Below are positions 47,648-60,079 of a stretch of 64,000 bases of DNA, piece by piece. Source of the stretch: Triglochin maritima (taxonomy: Eukaryota > Streptophyta > Magnoliopsida > Alismatales > Juncaginaceae); NCBI GenBank assembly GCA_963682175.1, contig OY821772.1:16732743-16796742 (forward strand), in the 5' to 3' direction. The position numbers and the translations under genes were made by a program. The notes beneath the pieces are model-generated. The model worked only from the letters and a program-made list of their open reading frames with translations, was not told the DNA's origin and ran no database searches. The stretch's first letter is position 1. Each line of letters opens with the position of its first letter.

Positions 47648-49183
47648 TGATTGATCGTTTTATATTAACCGCAAGTGCACGGCCGCGTTGAAGCGGTGAC
47701 AAATACGGGTCGTCCACTGGGAGGTGTGTCAACGTTTGGTTTGTGCGAAGGCGAGTGGTAAATAACGGAGAGAAAGGTTGGTTACACTAAACTACACTAA
47801 GGTGCAAATGGAAATGGAAGAGAAGCAAGAAAACTAAACCCCAAAGGGGTAGAGAAATAATGTGAACATAAAGAAGTGTTTGTGCGTTCATTAAGCTCCT
47901 CACAACATGTAGTGCATGAAATCATAAAACTACATCCAATTTTGCCTCCACATGAATTAATATAAGACTACATCATTAAAACATACAAGACAATAATTGA
48001 AATGAAGCTAAATGAACTCAAGTATAAAGACTAGACCTTACTATGCCTCCACATGTATTAAGATAAGACTATATCATTAAAACATACAAGACATTAACCA
48101 AGGTAAAGGCAACAAGAGTACATACACTACAACTTGTGTTTCCAACATTAATTCCATCCATATCCTAACCTTATCATTCCCCATAAAATAGGTCCACTAA
48201 TCAAAGCATAGGCTAAACTTCATTCAAGAGCATTAGCATATCAAAGATAAGAGTAGAGACCCATTATATGGTTATGGAAATCATATAAAGCTCAAGGGAT
48301 TAAGATAACACACACTTAATACACTACATGATTATATCACATATTTCTCCAACCCACAAATGGGGATGGAACTACTCACACATATTTAAACTAACTACTC
48401 TAACAAAATGAAGCATTATACTGAAATGAAACTACACTAATTAAGTAAGAAATATTAAAGAAGCATAAAACAAAACAAACAAGCAAGCATGCATATGAAA
48501 GGAAATTAAACTAAGAGAGAAACAACACAATTAAAGGAAAACATCTATTATTAACTCACTCAATTACAAGTAACCCTTCCTCCACCAGAGTTTTGCTTCA
48601 AGGCTTCACTCTTAGTAGGGAAGATGACCACCAAAGAGGGACATGGATACAATGGAAGGTGAAGAGTTCTATTTATAAGCATGGAAAAAGCTAATCCGGG
48701 ACAATCCCCCGATGTGGGACTAAACCAATACCAAAAATAGCCTAAACAAACATTAATACAAGTCCAGGCGAAATCTTAGCGGATCTGGGATGATCCAGAC
48801 CGCCAATTGGCGGTCTATAAGGCCCAAATCCGTCTGCTTTTTGTGTTGGGCTTTGCTTGAAGTATTTCTTGGGCTTGGATGCATCTACTTGGTTTGTTGG
48901 AGCTCCGACCAGAAGAGAATTGCCAAAATACTCCCCATGATGGTGTGGAGTTTCTTGTTTTGCTCTTAGGTCCTTCGGTCTTACGATCAGGTCCTTCTCC
49001 CTTGCATCTTAGTCCCCAGGTCTCACAATTAAGTCATTTTTCCTGCTTTTGGGTCCTTTCATGGCTCTTCTCTTCAAACCTCTTTATTCCTGAAAACTAA
49101 ACATAAAACTCGTCACGTAGCATTGCTTAGGTGTAGGATAATGGATATAAGATACAAATATAAGCATGAAATGATGTCAATCA
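47648..49183 (-). repeat. B2 5' LTR
   Basis: 1536 bp, TGATTGATCG to GTCAATCA on the plus strand. Promoter module 48670-48720, palindrome GACCGCCAATTGGCGGTC 48798-48815. Followed by CACCG (49184-49188), the TSD partner of CACTG at 24063-24067. Confidence 0.9.
48670..48720 (-). promoter_or_regulatory. B2 5' LTR promoter: USE + TATA
   Basis: Minus strand GTCCCACATCG (48710-48720), 32 bp, TATAAATA (48670-48677). Confidence 0.7.
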
Positions 49184-50283
49184 CACCGTAACGGGAGAAA
49201 CTCTTCTTCTGTTGCCCCATATTTCCCAACTCTTGAGAGGTTCAAGCTCTTCAATTTAATCCTTTGAATGAGATGCATTTGCGTCTAATTCATGAACCTC
49301 TCTTTTCATCTTGTGCTCTTTGTGAAGAGGGTCCAAACATGAGTAATCTGGACCCGCTTGGTGTCATGTTCCCTTTCCAAGTGCATTGACCCACTTTTGA
49401 GGTTCCCATTTGATGTCTTTTGACAAATGAGGATGAGAACTTATGTTTGTACTTAATTATATTAAAAAAAGGTACAATAAAAGACTCCATGAGTGAGCAT
49501 TGATTGTTGTGGGCCCCAACACTTGTGTATTTGGCCCCCATTTCTTTCACGTATTTGTATCCCTTCTTTTCAATCTCACAGGTTTTGAGGGAATTCGGGT
49601 TTTTGTACATCAACACAACCTTGAACTTTCTTTTGTGCTTCATGTTGGTGAGATCTTTCCTTTTTCATGCATAAATTCATGTAGTATCTTTCTCACATTC
49701 ATTGAGAACAATGCATGAAGTAGGTGTGGGGGGTGTTTTACATATGAACATAGTCGAGTCTTTTACTTTGATTTTGTCTACTTTTGTGTGCATTGATAGG
49801 GTCATGTTAGTGTGCTGCATTTAATATCGATATATCTACTTGCCATGATCCTTGGGTGACTTGTCTTCTTTTGCTTGCCTAGTGCTTTAAAATTTTGACA
49901 TTTCTTTCAAAATCTTCATGTGTTGCGAAAGATAATGTTTTGTGGGTTTTTGCATGTGTTTAGCATGTGCAAAACCGTTGAGAGGCAAAGTAAAAAGAAA
50001 GCTCCCAAAATTGTCTTGCACTTGATGCATTAGGATATCTAGTACAGTGGCTTTAGGACTTAATGAGTCGTTAGGATGCACCCCGGTTTTCCCTCGGGGG
50101 CGAGTAATCATAGGGTTTCAGTACTCAAACAATTAAAGAAGTTCATCCCGAACCTAGTGAGTCAATAATTCGGGTCTGTTAATTTAAGGAACTTTGTAGT
50201 AGTCAAGGACCCTTTAAATCTTGTTGTGAGACACTAAGTGTAGGAGTATTGGTTCATGTGTAGATAAGAAATAAGTGAGTAAG
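49184..50283 (+). other. B1 3' internal region, first part
   Basis: Resumes the B1 Gag-like tail after B2 and runs into the non-coding 3' region. A PPT-like tract, aggtgtggggggtgtt, lies at 49722-49737, preceded by attgagaacaatgcatgaag, which also precedes the equivalent tract in C1 (29762-29780). Interrupted at 50283 by a solo LTR. Confidence 0.75.
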
Positions 50284-51701
50284 TGATTGATCGTTTTATA
50301 TTAACCGCAAGTGCACGACCGCGTTGAAGCGGTGGCAAATACAGGTCGTCCACTGGGAGGTGTGTCGACAATTGGTTTGTTCGAAGGCGAGAGGAAAAAG
50401 AAGGAGAGAAAGATGTATTACACTACACTACACTAATCTAAACTACTAAACAAGCAAGCTGAAATGAAATAACTAAACAACTAAGCTAAACAACTAATGA
50501 AGAAGATAAAAAGATAGGAATGGAAACCCCTAAGGGGTGGAGTGTGTGTGTGCACATGAAATAAGTGTGGTGTGGAATGCATACAAGAAGGTCAAGTTAG
50601 TTAGTGTTTGTTAATGCATAAGAGGTACCTAATGGCAAAACCTATAATTTACAACACTAACTTATGTGAATAATATGAGCAATGCAAGGTTGTTATTAAG
50701 ACACTTAGACAAGCATGGAATGTACCTAAGCTATGGCAGAAACCATCAAGTAAGGTTCTTAATAATTCAAGCAAGCATACTAATACCAACACAAAACATT
50801 CATATTAAGCATTCAAACCATCTACATAACATGTACACACATCTACTCCACCCCCAAAAGGGGATGAAACTACTCACACATATTTAAACTAACTACTCTA
50901 ATAAAATGAAGTATTATACTGAAATGAAACTATACTAATCATGCAAGAATTAACTCACTCTAACTACTCTAATATTAAAGAAGCATAAAACAAAACAAGC
51001 ACCAAAGCAAACACATTAAAGGAAATTAACTAAGCAAGAATTAACAAGCTAAAGAAAACATCTATTATTAACTCACTCAAATTACAAGCAGCTCTTCCTC
51101 CACCAGAGTTTTGCTTCAAGGCTTCACTCTTAGTAGGGAAGATGCCACCAAAGAGAGAGATGGATACAATGGAAGGTGAAGAGTTCTATTTATAAGCATG
51201 GAAAAAGCTAATCCGGGACAATCCCCCGATGTGGGACTAAACCAATACCAAAAATAGACTAAGCATACACTAATACACGTGCTACAGAAAACTAAACGGA
51301 CCCTGGGCTTTCTGAACCGCCAATTGGCGGTCTATATGCTTTAGATCCGTTTGATTTTCGTTGTGGGCTTTGCTTGAAGTATTTCTTGGTCTTGGATGCA
51401 TCTACTTGGTTTTTTGGAGCTCCGACCCAAATCGAATTGCCAAAATACTCCCCATGATGGTGTGGAGTTTCCTGTTTTGCTCTTAGGTCCTTCAGTCTTA
51501 CGATCAGGTCCTTCTCCCTTGCATCTTAGTCCCCAGGTCTCACAATTAAGTCACTTGTTCCTGCTTTTGGGTCGTTTCATGGCTCTTCTCTTCAAACCTC
51601 TTTATTTCTGAAATTCAAACATAAAACCCGTAACATAGCATTGTTTAGGTGAAAGATAATGGATATAAGATACGAATATAAGCATGAAATGATGTCAATC
51701 A
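50284..51701 (-). repeat. Solo family B LTR in B1 3' region
   Basis: 1418 bp in reverse orientation, TGATTGATCG...GTCAATCA, with perfect TSD GTAAG (50279-50283, 51702-51706). Rejoining the flanks gives continuous 3'-region text. Promoter module intact at 51187-51237; palindrome ACCGCCAATTGGCGGT at 51316-51331. Confidence 0.9.
51187..51237 (-). promoter_or_regulatory. Solo LTR promoter: USE + TATA
   Basis: Minus strand GTCCCACATCG (51227-51237), 32 bp, TATAAATA (51187-51194). Confidence 0.7.
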
Positions 51702-52508
51702 GTAAGTGTTCTCTCTTCTCCCACGACTCCTATCACATGGGATAGTAGGTCTGAGGGGACTTTGGGCGTGCTGCTTTCGAGTCATCTGACTCGATTGAGA
51801 AGTGTCAAACAATCCTTTAGATTTTGGGATTTCATTTTAAAACTACTATCCCACGGGTGGTAGGGATTGCCCTATGTGGAGATTTAGGGATGCGCCGACT
51901 GAACTCTCATTACACGGGTGGTAGGGATTGCCCTATGTGGAGATTTGGGGAAATGTGTCCGTGATAGTGTAAGTCCTCATGGGAAATGATGCATGAAACC
52001 TGACCCTGGGAGAATGAAGCTCCAACTAATAAAAAGAAAAGAAACAAAAAGAGAAAAGAAACAAAAAGGAAAAAAAATTGGTAATGCAAATAAGAACCTT
52101 AATGGACTTTACACTTTGTATCACTTGAGGATGTTGAGGTTGTCCATGTCTTTCACTTAATTCCTTATTTAACATGCAGGAATGGTTCATTAGGCTAGGT
52201 GTGTGGACTGATTACCTTTATAGAGTCGGCCCGTAGGATTACCGCGTCCAATGATTGACAAAATTTGTCCAACGAGTCGAGTGTCTAGATTTAATAATTC
52301 ATCTTGTTCGAATTTTGTGGGTATATCCGCTGAAAACCCTCAGGAGACAACACTCCTCCTCCTTGGCAACAAGGAGGTTTAACGGCTTGTTGCACATGCT
52401 GTGCAACCGTGATTCCTACGAAAGTGAGTTAGGATTTCTTGTTTCTCGTTTGCTTTTCTATTTCTTTGTTTTGCTCGGGACTAGCAAAAACATAGTTGTC
52501 GGGGTATT
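51702..52508 (+). other. B1 3' internal region, second part, with decayed PPT
   Basis: Contains a 61-bp tandem duplication (cacgggtggtagggattgcc begins at 51852 and 51913), the hairpin CCTCCTTGGCAACAAGGAGG (52358-52377; 8-bp stem, GCAA loop) and a degraded PPT, gttgtcggggtatt, just before the 3' LTR. Confidence 0.75.
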
Positions 52509-53691
52509 TGATTGACATCATTTCATGCTTATATTTGTATCTTACATACATTTACTTACACCTAACCAACACTACGTGACGCGTTTTATGTTTGAATTTC
52601 AGAAATAAAGAGGTTTGAAGTGAAGAGGCAGGAAAGGACCTAAAAGATAGGAAAAAGGACTGAATTTGAATTCCGATTTGGTATGCTTATTTGGAATTAC
52701 CCATTGCTTGGTGGCATTCTCTCTACTAAGGAGTGAGCCTTGAAGCAAAAACTCAAGGTGGAGAAGAATGCTACCTTCAATGTGAGTCATTTGTTAATAA
52801 AATAATTCTTCTAGTTCTTTTAATCTTGTCTTTTAATTTGTGCATGTTTGTTTAGTATTTCCTTCCTTTTAAGTTTCTTTTATACTTCTTGCCTTCTTAG
52901 TTAACTTTTATTTTAGTATTATGCTTTCTTTTGCTAATATAGTTAGTGTAATGAGTAGTGAGTAGTTCCATCCCGATTTTGGGGGTGGAGAAATATGTGA
53001 TATAATCATGTAGTGTATTAAGTGTGTGTTATCTTTATCCCTTGAGCTTTATATGATTTCCATAACTATCTAATGGGTTTTAACTCTTATCTTTGATATG
53101 CTAATGCTCTTGAATGAAGTTTAGCTTATGCTTTGATTAGTGGACCTTTTTTATGGGGAATGATAAGGTTAGGATATGGATGAAGTTAATATTGGAAACA
53201 CAATTTGTAGTGTATGTGCTCTTGTTGCCTTTACCTTAGCTAATGTCTTGTATGTTTTAATGATGTAGTCTTATCTTAATTCATGTGGAGGCATAGTAGG
53301 GTCTAGTCTTTATACTTGAGTTCATTTAGATTCATTCCAATTATTGTCTTGTATGTTTTAATGATGTAGTCTTATCTTAATTCATGTGGAGGCAAAGTTG
53401 GATGTAGTTTTATGATTTCATGCACTACATGTTGTGAGGAGCTTAATTGAACACACACACACATCTTCATATTCACACTATTTCTCTACCCCCTATGGGG
53501 CTTAGTTTTATTGCTTTTCTTCCATTTCCATTTGCACCTTAGTGTAGTGTAGTGTAATCAACCTTTCTCTGCTTCTTTTTACCTCTCGCTTCGAACAAAC
53601 CAATCGTCGACACACCTCCCAGTGGACGACCCGTTTGTGCCACCGCTTCAACGCGGCCGTGCACTTGCGGTTTAAATAAAACGATCAATCA
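52509..53691 (+). repeat. B1 3' LTR with promoter deletion
   Basis: 1183 bp, TGATTGACATC to CGATCAATCA. Compared with B5's LTR (60080-61614), about 370 bp containing palindrome, USE and TATA is replaced by about 30 bp of unrelated text near 52665-52695. The right flank is the Gag-like tail of B3, not copia gag, so the two flanks of B1 do not match. Confidence 0.85.
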
Positions 53692-54868
53692 GTCTCATAC
53701 CCAAGGTATCCTCCAAGGAACTTCTAATACCCTCATGAGCTATGTAGTTGTTTGATGTTCCATCATTTCCAAGATGATCAGGAACCGTAGTGAGAGGCAA
53801 ACTCTCATCAGGTTGTTCGAAATTGAGGGGACTAGGGCGCTCTTGCTCAACCAGAGGTGAGTCCTTAGGAGGTACAACAATAAGGTCATGTGTCTCAAGG
53901 GCCACGGGACAAGAAGATAAGGCACAACCATGTGCCGACTCGTAATGAAGTTGGTCCATGTTATTATCAATTGGGATCGAATCGTCCACGAAGTGATCGT
54001 GAATTGAACCCCAAGTCCCTCAGACTGACTAGGAGTTTGACTTTGAAAGATTGTGCTTTGAAATTGTGGATGTGATGGTGGCGGTTTGATATCAAAGGAT
54101 GAATCCTCATGTTGACAAGAAAAGTTACTCTCATCACGTTCACGTAATTGCTGCGATATTTGACTCACTTGCAGTGCCATATTTTTTATGGACTGTTGAA
54201 TGGTTTCCATGAACGTAAGGAAAGTTTGTTTTGAGGAATCAGGTATATGGTCACCTATGAGGTCCAAGTCAGAGCTTGGGAAATTTTGGGGTTGGGTGTT
54301 GATGGGCTGATAATGAGTCCAATGATTTGAAGTGGGGTGTTGGTAGAATTCTGGGTATTCGGGAGGAGGATACTGGGGTGGAAATGATGTATAAGAATTT
54401 GAATACGAATTGTCTCCCCACGAATCAATCCCTCTCGGGTTGTACGCGGATGCGTTATGGTCATACTGAGCATTAGGGGAAAAGGTTTGCTCATACTCAG
54501 GCTCTGGGGGAACATAAGGACATTCACCGAAATCATGACCAGTCAACCCACAATAGTGACACGGTAAGGCTACTAGAGCCACCGGTGCACCCATGTCATC
54601 TACCACATGCATGAAAGAGGTCAAAGGTTCTTGTAATGTCTCAGTTTGATGACCAACATATGATCTGACGTAACTAGATGGTGGTCTAGCAGTCGGTTCC
54701 GCTCTCATGTTACCCCAATATGAAGATTGCTCAGTCACACAATGAGGATTATCCCAACCATACGAGGTGTTCATCTGAGCCACCCCAGGTTGCATGGGTC
54801 CGGAATACCAGGACGAATTGTCCTTGTCCTAACAAATCATATGGATGGTCGCCCATGTAACCATCCAT
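53692..54868 (-). pseudogene. B3 capsid-less Gag-like ORF, decayed and truncated
   Basis: Starts at ATG 54868. A frameshift occurs within the first 15 codons, then a long open run from 54795 carries the knuckle HYCGLTGHDFGEC (CHYCGLTGHDFGEC in full), a Tyr/Pro-rich segment and the coiled coil. A 1-bp deletion near 54010 shifts the acidic tail into another frame. Truncated at 53692 by the B1 3' LTR. Confidence 0.77.
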
Positions 54869-55975
54869 CTCCACAAAGAACTCTAGAGTCGACCACTCTC
54901 ACCACCACAAGGCTAAACTCGTAAAAAGTGCTCGACTTGACCCTAAAAACGCTACCAGAGAGTGTAAAGGGGAGCATACTATAATGTAGAAGAAGGTGAG
55001 AAGAAGATGACTCAGAGGAGAAGGGAAGAATCCCTAAAGCTAGCGTGGGTAACGGGAGAGGGTAGAAGCCTAATCTAGCAAGCACGACTCAAACAATGTA
55101 AGGCAATGGGTCCTTAGGCTAGACGACGCCTAACTTCGAGGTCACTAGCCTCGACATGCCTCTCCTCCCTACAACGAGGACCACAATGCCCATCAAGTGA
55201 TACCAGATCTGGAGATCCAGTACCTCCTACTATCGACAAGGTAGGCAACTCCGATCAGGTCATGAGAGTCTCAACTAGATTACTCTCCTAGTGCGTCCGC
55301 AATCCTTAGGGACAATGTCTACTTTCTTTTAGTTAAGGCTTCATTAAGAGTGATTTTTGGTACCAAGGAAAGGGTGATGAAATCCCCCACCTTATCTTTT
55401 ATGGGACAACCCCTCCTTAGTAGCGTTTTGAGCCTAGATCTAGCAATCAATCACTCCAATCAAACGCTCAACTCACTCTTGTCCCGGTGCACCTTACTAA
55501 CTAATGCATGATCGAAACATGCATGAATGAGAGATTTAGGTGCACGTACCTCACTCCATCAATCAACAACAAAATGTAGAGCAAAGAAAAGACAAATGCA
55601 TGCAAGGTCTACACATGATGCATGACCTAGATGCCAAGAAGTCTAATCTTTTGCTTTGAGTTTTATGGTCCAAGTTGATTAAAGAGGATTGAAATTAAAT
55701 CTGGGAGCAAACTAGAAGTCACAACATGCAAAATGGTACTCCCAGATAACTAAAATGAACCAACAAGCAAACAGAACAAAACTGAGAGAAAATAAGGCTC
55801 ACTAGGACGCCAATTGGCGGTCCCAGGCCGCTGATTGGCGGTCGGTTTGGCATTATTGCCTCTCAAATTCCTCCAGTCGCTTCCCTTTGATCCTCAGAAT
55901 TCCTGAAACACACAAAAACTAAAAACAAAAATTAAAACCACTCGAATTGTCCAAACCAAAGTCTGCACAGAGCAC
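54869..55975 (-). other. B3 untranslated leader
   Basis: Conserved leader block at about 55363-55425 and the palindrome pair at about 55805-55845 (CCAATTGGCGG, then CCGCTGATTGGCGG). Confidence 0.78.
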
Positions 55976-55976
55976 C

Positions 55977-55994
55977 TCCCTAGCAACGATGCCA
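55977..55994 (-). other. B3 primer-binding site, decayed
   Basis: The complement of ccctagcaacgatgcca region resembles the tRNA-Asp PBS with a few changes; it lies 6 bp from the LTR. Confidence 0.7.
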
Positions 55995-56000
55995 AAAACT

Positions 56001-57538
56001 TAATTGATCGTTTTTTATTAACCGCAAGTGCACGGCCGCGTTAAAGAGGTGGCAAATACGGGTCGTCCACTAGGAGGTGTGTCGACGTTTGGTTTGTGCG
56101 AATGCGAGTGGTAAATAAAGGAGAGAAAGGTTGGTTACACTAAACTACACTAAGGTGCAAATGGAAATGGAAGAGAAGCAAGAAAACTAAACCCCAAATG
56201 AGGTAGAGAAATAATGTGAACATAAAGAAGTGTTTGTGTGTGTGTGTTCATTAAGCTCCTCACAACATGTAGTGCATGAAATCATAAACTACATCCAACT
56301 TTGCCTCCACATGAATTAAGATAAGACTACATCATTAAAACATACAAGACAATAATTGAAATGAAGCTAAATGAACTCAAGTATAAAGACTAGACCTTAC
56401 TATGTCTCCACATGAATTAAGATAAGACTATATCATTAAAACATACAAGACATTAACCAGGGTAAAGGCAACAAGAGTACATACACTACAACTTGTGTTT
56501 CCAATATTAATTCCATCCATATCCTAACCTTATCATTCCCCATAAAATAGGTCCACTAATCAAAGCATAGGCTAAGCTTCATTCAAGAGCATTAGCATAT
56601 CAAAGATAAGAGTGGAGACCCATTAGATGGTTATGGAAATCATATAAAGATCAAGGGATTAAGATAACACACACTTAATACACTACATGATTATATCACA
56701 TATTTCTCCACCTCCCAAATGGGGATGGAACTACTCACACATATTTAAACTAACTACTCTAACAAAATGAAGCATTATACTGAAATGAAACTACACTAAT
56801 CAAGCAAGAAATATTAAAGAAGCATAAAAGGAAAGGAAAAACTAAACAAACATGCACAAATTAAAAGACAAGATTAAAAGAAACTAGAAGAATTATTTTA
56901 TTAACAAATGACTCACATTGATGGTAGCATTCTTCTCCACCTTGAGTTTTTGCTTCAAGGCTCACTCCTTAGTAGATGGAATGCCACCAAGCAATGGGTG
57001 ATTACAATGGAAGGTGAAGAGTTCTATTTATAGGCACGGAGAAAGCTAATCCGGGACAATCCCCTGACGTGGGACTAAACCAATACCAAAAATAGTCTAA
57101 ACAAACATTAATACAAGTCCAGGCACAATCTTAGCGGATATAGGATGATCCAGACCGCCAATTGGCGGTCTATAAGGCCCAGATCCGTCTTCTTTTTGTG
57201 TTGGGCTTTGCTTGAAGTATTTCTTGGTCTTGGATGCATCTATTTGGTTTGTTGGAGCTCCGACCCGAATTGAATTGCCAAAATACTCACCATGATGGTG
57301 TGGAGTTTCCTGTTTTGCTCTTAGGTCCTTCGGTCTTACGATCAGGTCCTTCTCCCTTGCATCTTAGTCCCCAGGTCTCACAATTAAGTCTTTTTTCCTG
57401 CTTTCGGGTCCTTTCATGGCTCTTCTCTTCAAACCTCTTTATTCCTGAAAACTAAACATAAAACTCGTCATGCAGCATTGCTTAAGTGTAAGATAATGGA
57501 TATAAGATACAAATATAAGCATGAAATGATGTCAATCA
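56001..57538 (-). repeat. B3 5' LTR
   Basis: 1538 bp. The inner end has TAATTGATCG (one change from TGATTG); the outer end is GTCAATCA at 57538. TATA at 57025-57032; the USE is mutated (tgacgtgggac, 57065-57075, two changes). Palindrome GACCGCCAATTGGCGGTC at 57153-57170 is still perfect. The outer flank is the Athila pol pseudogene. Confidence 0.87.
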
Positions 57539-60079
57539 ATGCTCAAGCTCGACCGGTAGGTGGCAAGCCTTTGCATACAGTACCGATATGAGACATGCCA
57601 AAACTGGTCTTGTACATGGTGTAGAATGCCCGCACTATATCATTTGGTTCAATAGATCAATCCATCTGTGAGGAATTAACCGTCTTCTAAAGGATTTGCT
57701 TTAATTGACAGTTACAAATTTCAATTGACCACTAGTTTACTGATGAAATTGGGTCACAACCTTGTTGGTGATCGAACACTTCCTCATATGAACTTCAAAG
57801 GAGCAATAACAGAAGTGTGTGCCCCGGTTGCTGTTGTGGTACGAAGTGTACTAAATCAGGCACAAATGTCCCTTAAAAATTTGGTGACTACTTTGTTGTC
57901 ATTTGTCTTCGAAGGGATAGCCTTAACCCACTTAGACATATAGTCATCAACCACCAAATTATAAATTTTCCCAAAAGAGTTTGGGAAGGGACCCACGAAG
58001 TTGATGCCCCATCATTGAAGATATCGACGACGATGATATTTTGCAAAGGAATCCTATCTCCGTCCTATTCTGCCCAGGCATTGGTACCTATCACACTTCT
58101 TACAAAAATCGTAACACTCTTTGAATAGAGTTGGTTAGTAAAATCCACGTTGGAGCACCTTTGTGGCAGTTTTCTTTGCTTCAAAGTGTCCTCCAGCTCA
58201 TCAAAAAGGCAAAATTGGAGCACACTTTGGAACTCAATTTCTGAGAGGCACCACCTGAAAATTTGGTCGGGGCAATATTTTAACAAATAGGGGACATCCA
58301 GTGGAAAAATTTGACTGAAGATCTAAATTTTGCTTGGTCAGTTTTGTCCAACCTATAGGAATTTGCTCGGTGACATGGTAGTTCACGATATCGAGAAACC
58401 AAAGGTTGTCCTTAATCGTGAACAACAACTCACCAAGAAAACTATCATTGATCATTATATCTTGTGGGTCGGCTGGACAAGATAGGTGGTCAGACACCAC
58501 ATTTTCGCACCCTTTTTTTATTCCAGATTTCTAAATCAAATTCTCGTAGCAACAAGATCCATACAATCACCAAGGATTCCTTCTCAATCACGGTATAGTT
58601 TACATGGGTATCATTGAGCATTCTATTAGCATAGTAGATCACAAGAGGCAAGTTGTTTATTCTCTGCCCAAGCACCGCTCCCACGGCAAAGTCTGATGCA
58701 TTACAAATCAGTTCTAAGGGGACGATCCACACTGGTGCCTTAAGTATGGGAGCTGAAGTTAGCTTTTGCTTTAAATTCAAGAAGGCATGAACACATTGAA
58801 GTGTGAACTCAAGTTGATCTTTTTTCCCCAATAACTTAGTGAGAGGTTGAGCTATCTTACTGAAATCCATAATGAACCGCCTATAAAACTCTGCATGCTC
58901 GAGAAAGGCACACATATCTTAAACATTACGTGGCAGTGGTCAATTTTGAATAACCCATACTTTCACATGGTCGAGCTCTATACCCTTACTTGAGACCACA
59001 TTCCGAAGTACGATCCCTCGCTTAAGTATAAAGTGATTTTTTTCCAATTTAGAGAGAGGTTCTACTCTCTATAGCGCTTCAGGAAAAGGCTTAAGTGATC
59101 GACGCATTCCTTGAAGGAGCCAAATATGGAGAATTCATTAATGAAACTTTTCAAGGAAATGCTCTACCCTATTTGAGAAGATAATGATCATAATCCTTCG
59201 AACGTTGCTGACGTGTTACATAACCCAAAAGGCAAGCGACGACAAGCAAACATTCCAAATGGACAAGTAAAACTTATCTTTCTTGATCTTTTGGGTAATG
59301 GGAATTTGATTGTAATTGGAATATCCAACATGAGAATAATAATACTCATATCCAACCAACCTCTCAAGCATCTGGTCAATGAATGGTAGAGGAAAATGAT
59401 CTTTTTGTATAGTTGCATTGAGTTTACGATAGTCAACGTAAACTCGCCAACCCGTTCGCAGGTGACTTAGTACAAGCTCATTATGCTCATTTTCCACAAC
59501 CTTCGTGCCAGACTTCTTTGCTAACACATGTACTGGAGTTACCCACGAATTGCCCAAAATTGTGTAAATTATCCATTATCCAAGAATTTGGGTGTGTTCC
59601 TTTCGGATGCCCTTTTTTAGCACATGATTTAGTCTTCGTTGTGGGTCTCAGCAAGACTAAGAGTCCTCTTCCATGTGGATCTGATGTTGCCCTATACTAG
59701 AGCTTATTCCCTTAATATCCATCAAAGACAACCCAATAGCCTCTTTATTCTCCAAAAGAATGACTTAAGAGTAGCTTCCTATTGTTTATCAATATGGTAG
59801 CAATAATGACTAGTAGCTATCGTTATCCCCCAAGAATATGTATTTTTGGTTATCGGGGAGTGTTAAAAGGTTCGACCGAAGGTGGGTCCTCGTCAGACTA
59901 AGAGTTCATCTCAAGTGTCTCAAGTAAGAAAAGTAGGTACCCAGGTATGCCTCCTCATCAAGGAATTCTGAAGCGGATTCCTCAAGACCATCCTCTCTCA
60001 TAACTTGGACATTCGGCAACTCAATAAAATGTCGATGAGGCTCAAATGCGCCCATTAACTCAATTTCTTCTTAGCTTAC
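57539..60079 (-). pseudogene. Athila-type pol pseudogene (RT, RNase H, integrase)
   Basis: The only pol in the window. On the minus strand, in order: linker (KEAIG...DIKGIS, 59704-59755), RT fingers/palm (WRVYVDYRKLNA and HFPLPFIDQMLERL, about 59370-59460), TCPFGMFACRRLPFGLCN (about 59200-59255), the catalytic box where the expected M-D-D reads I-N-E (59134-59142), RT thumb/RNase H (EHAEFYRRFIMDFSKIAQPL from 58909; CNASDFAVGAVLGQR near 58690), a deletion joining RNase H to LLLREFDLEIW (about 58560), then integrase (KYCPDQIFRWC near 58275) and its C-terminal end near 57541-57600. Multiple frameshifts and stops. Both ends are cut by neighbouring LTRs. Confidence 0.85.

Larger units (their letters stand above)
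24068..49183 (-). mobile_element. Element B2 (family B, reverse), with nested insertions
   Basis: 3' LTR 24068-24681 + 31966-32892, internal region 32893-34961 and 45963-47647, 5' LTR 47648-49183. It is inserted in the Gag-like tail of B1, whose sequence resumes at 49184. The flanking duplications are CACTG and CACCG, differing by one CpG-type transition. Insertions inside it are C1 and A2 (itself holding B4). Part of B2's middle is missing at the A2 junction (45962/45963). Confidence 0.85.
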
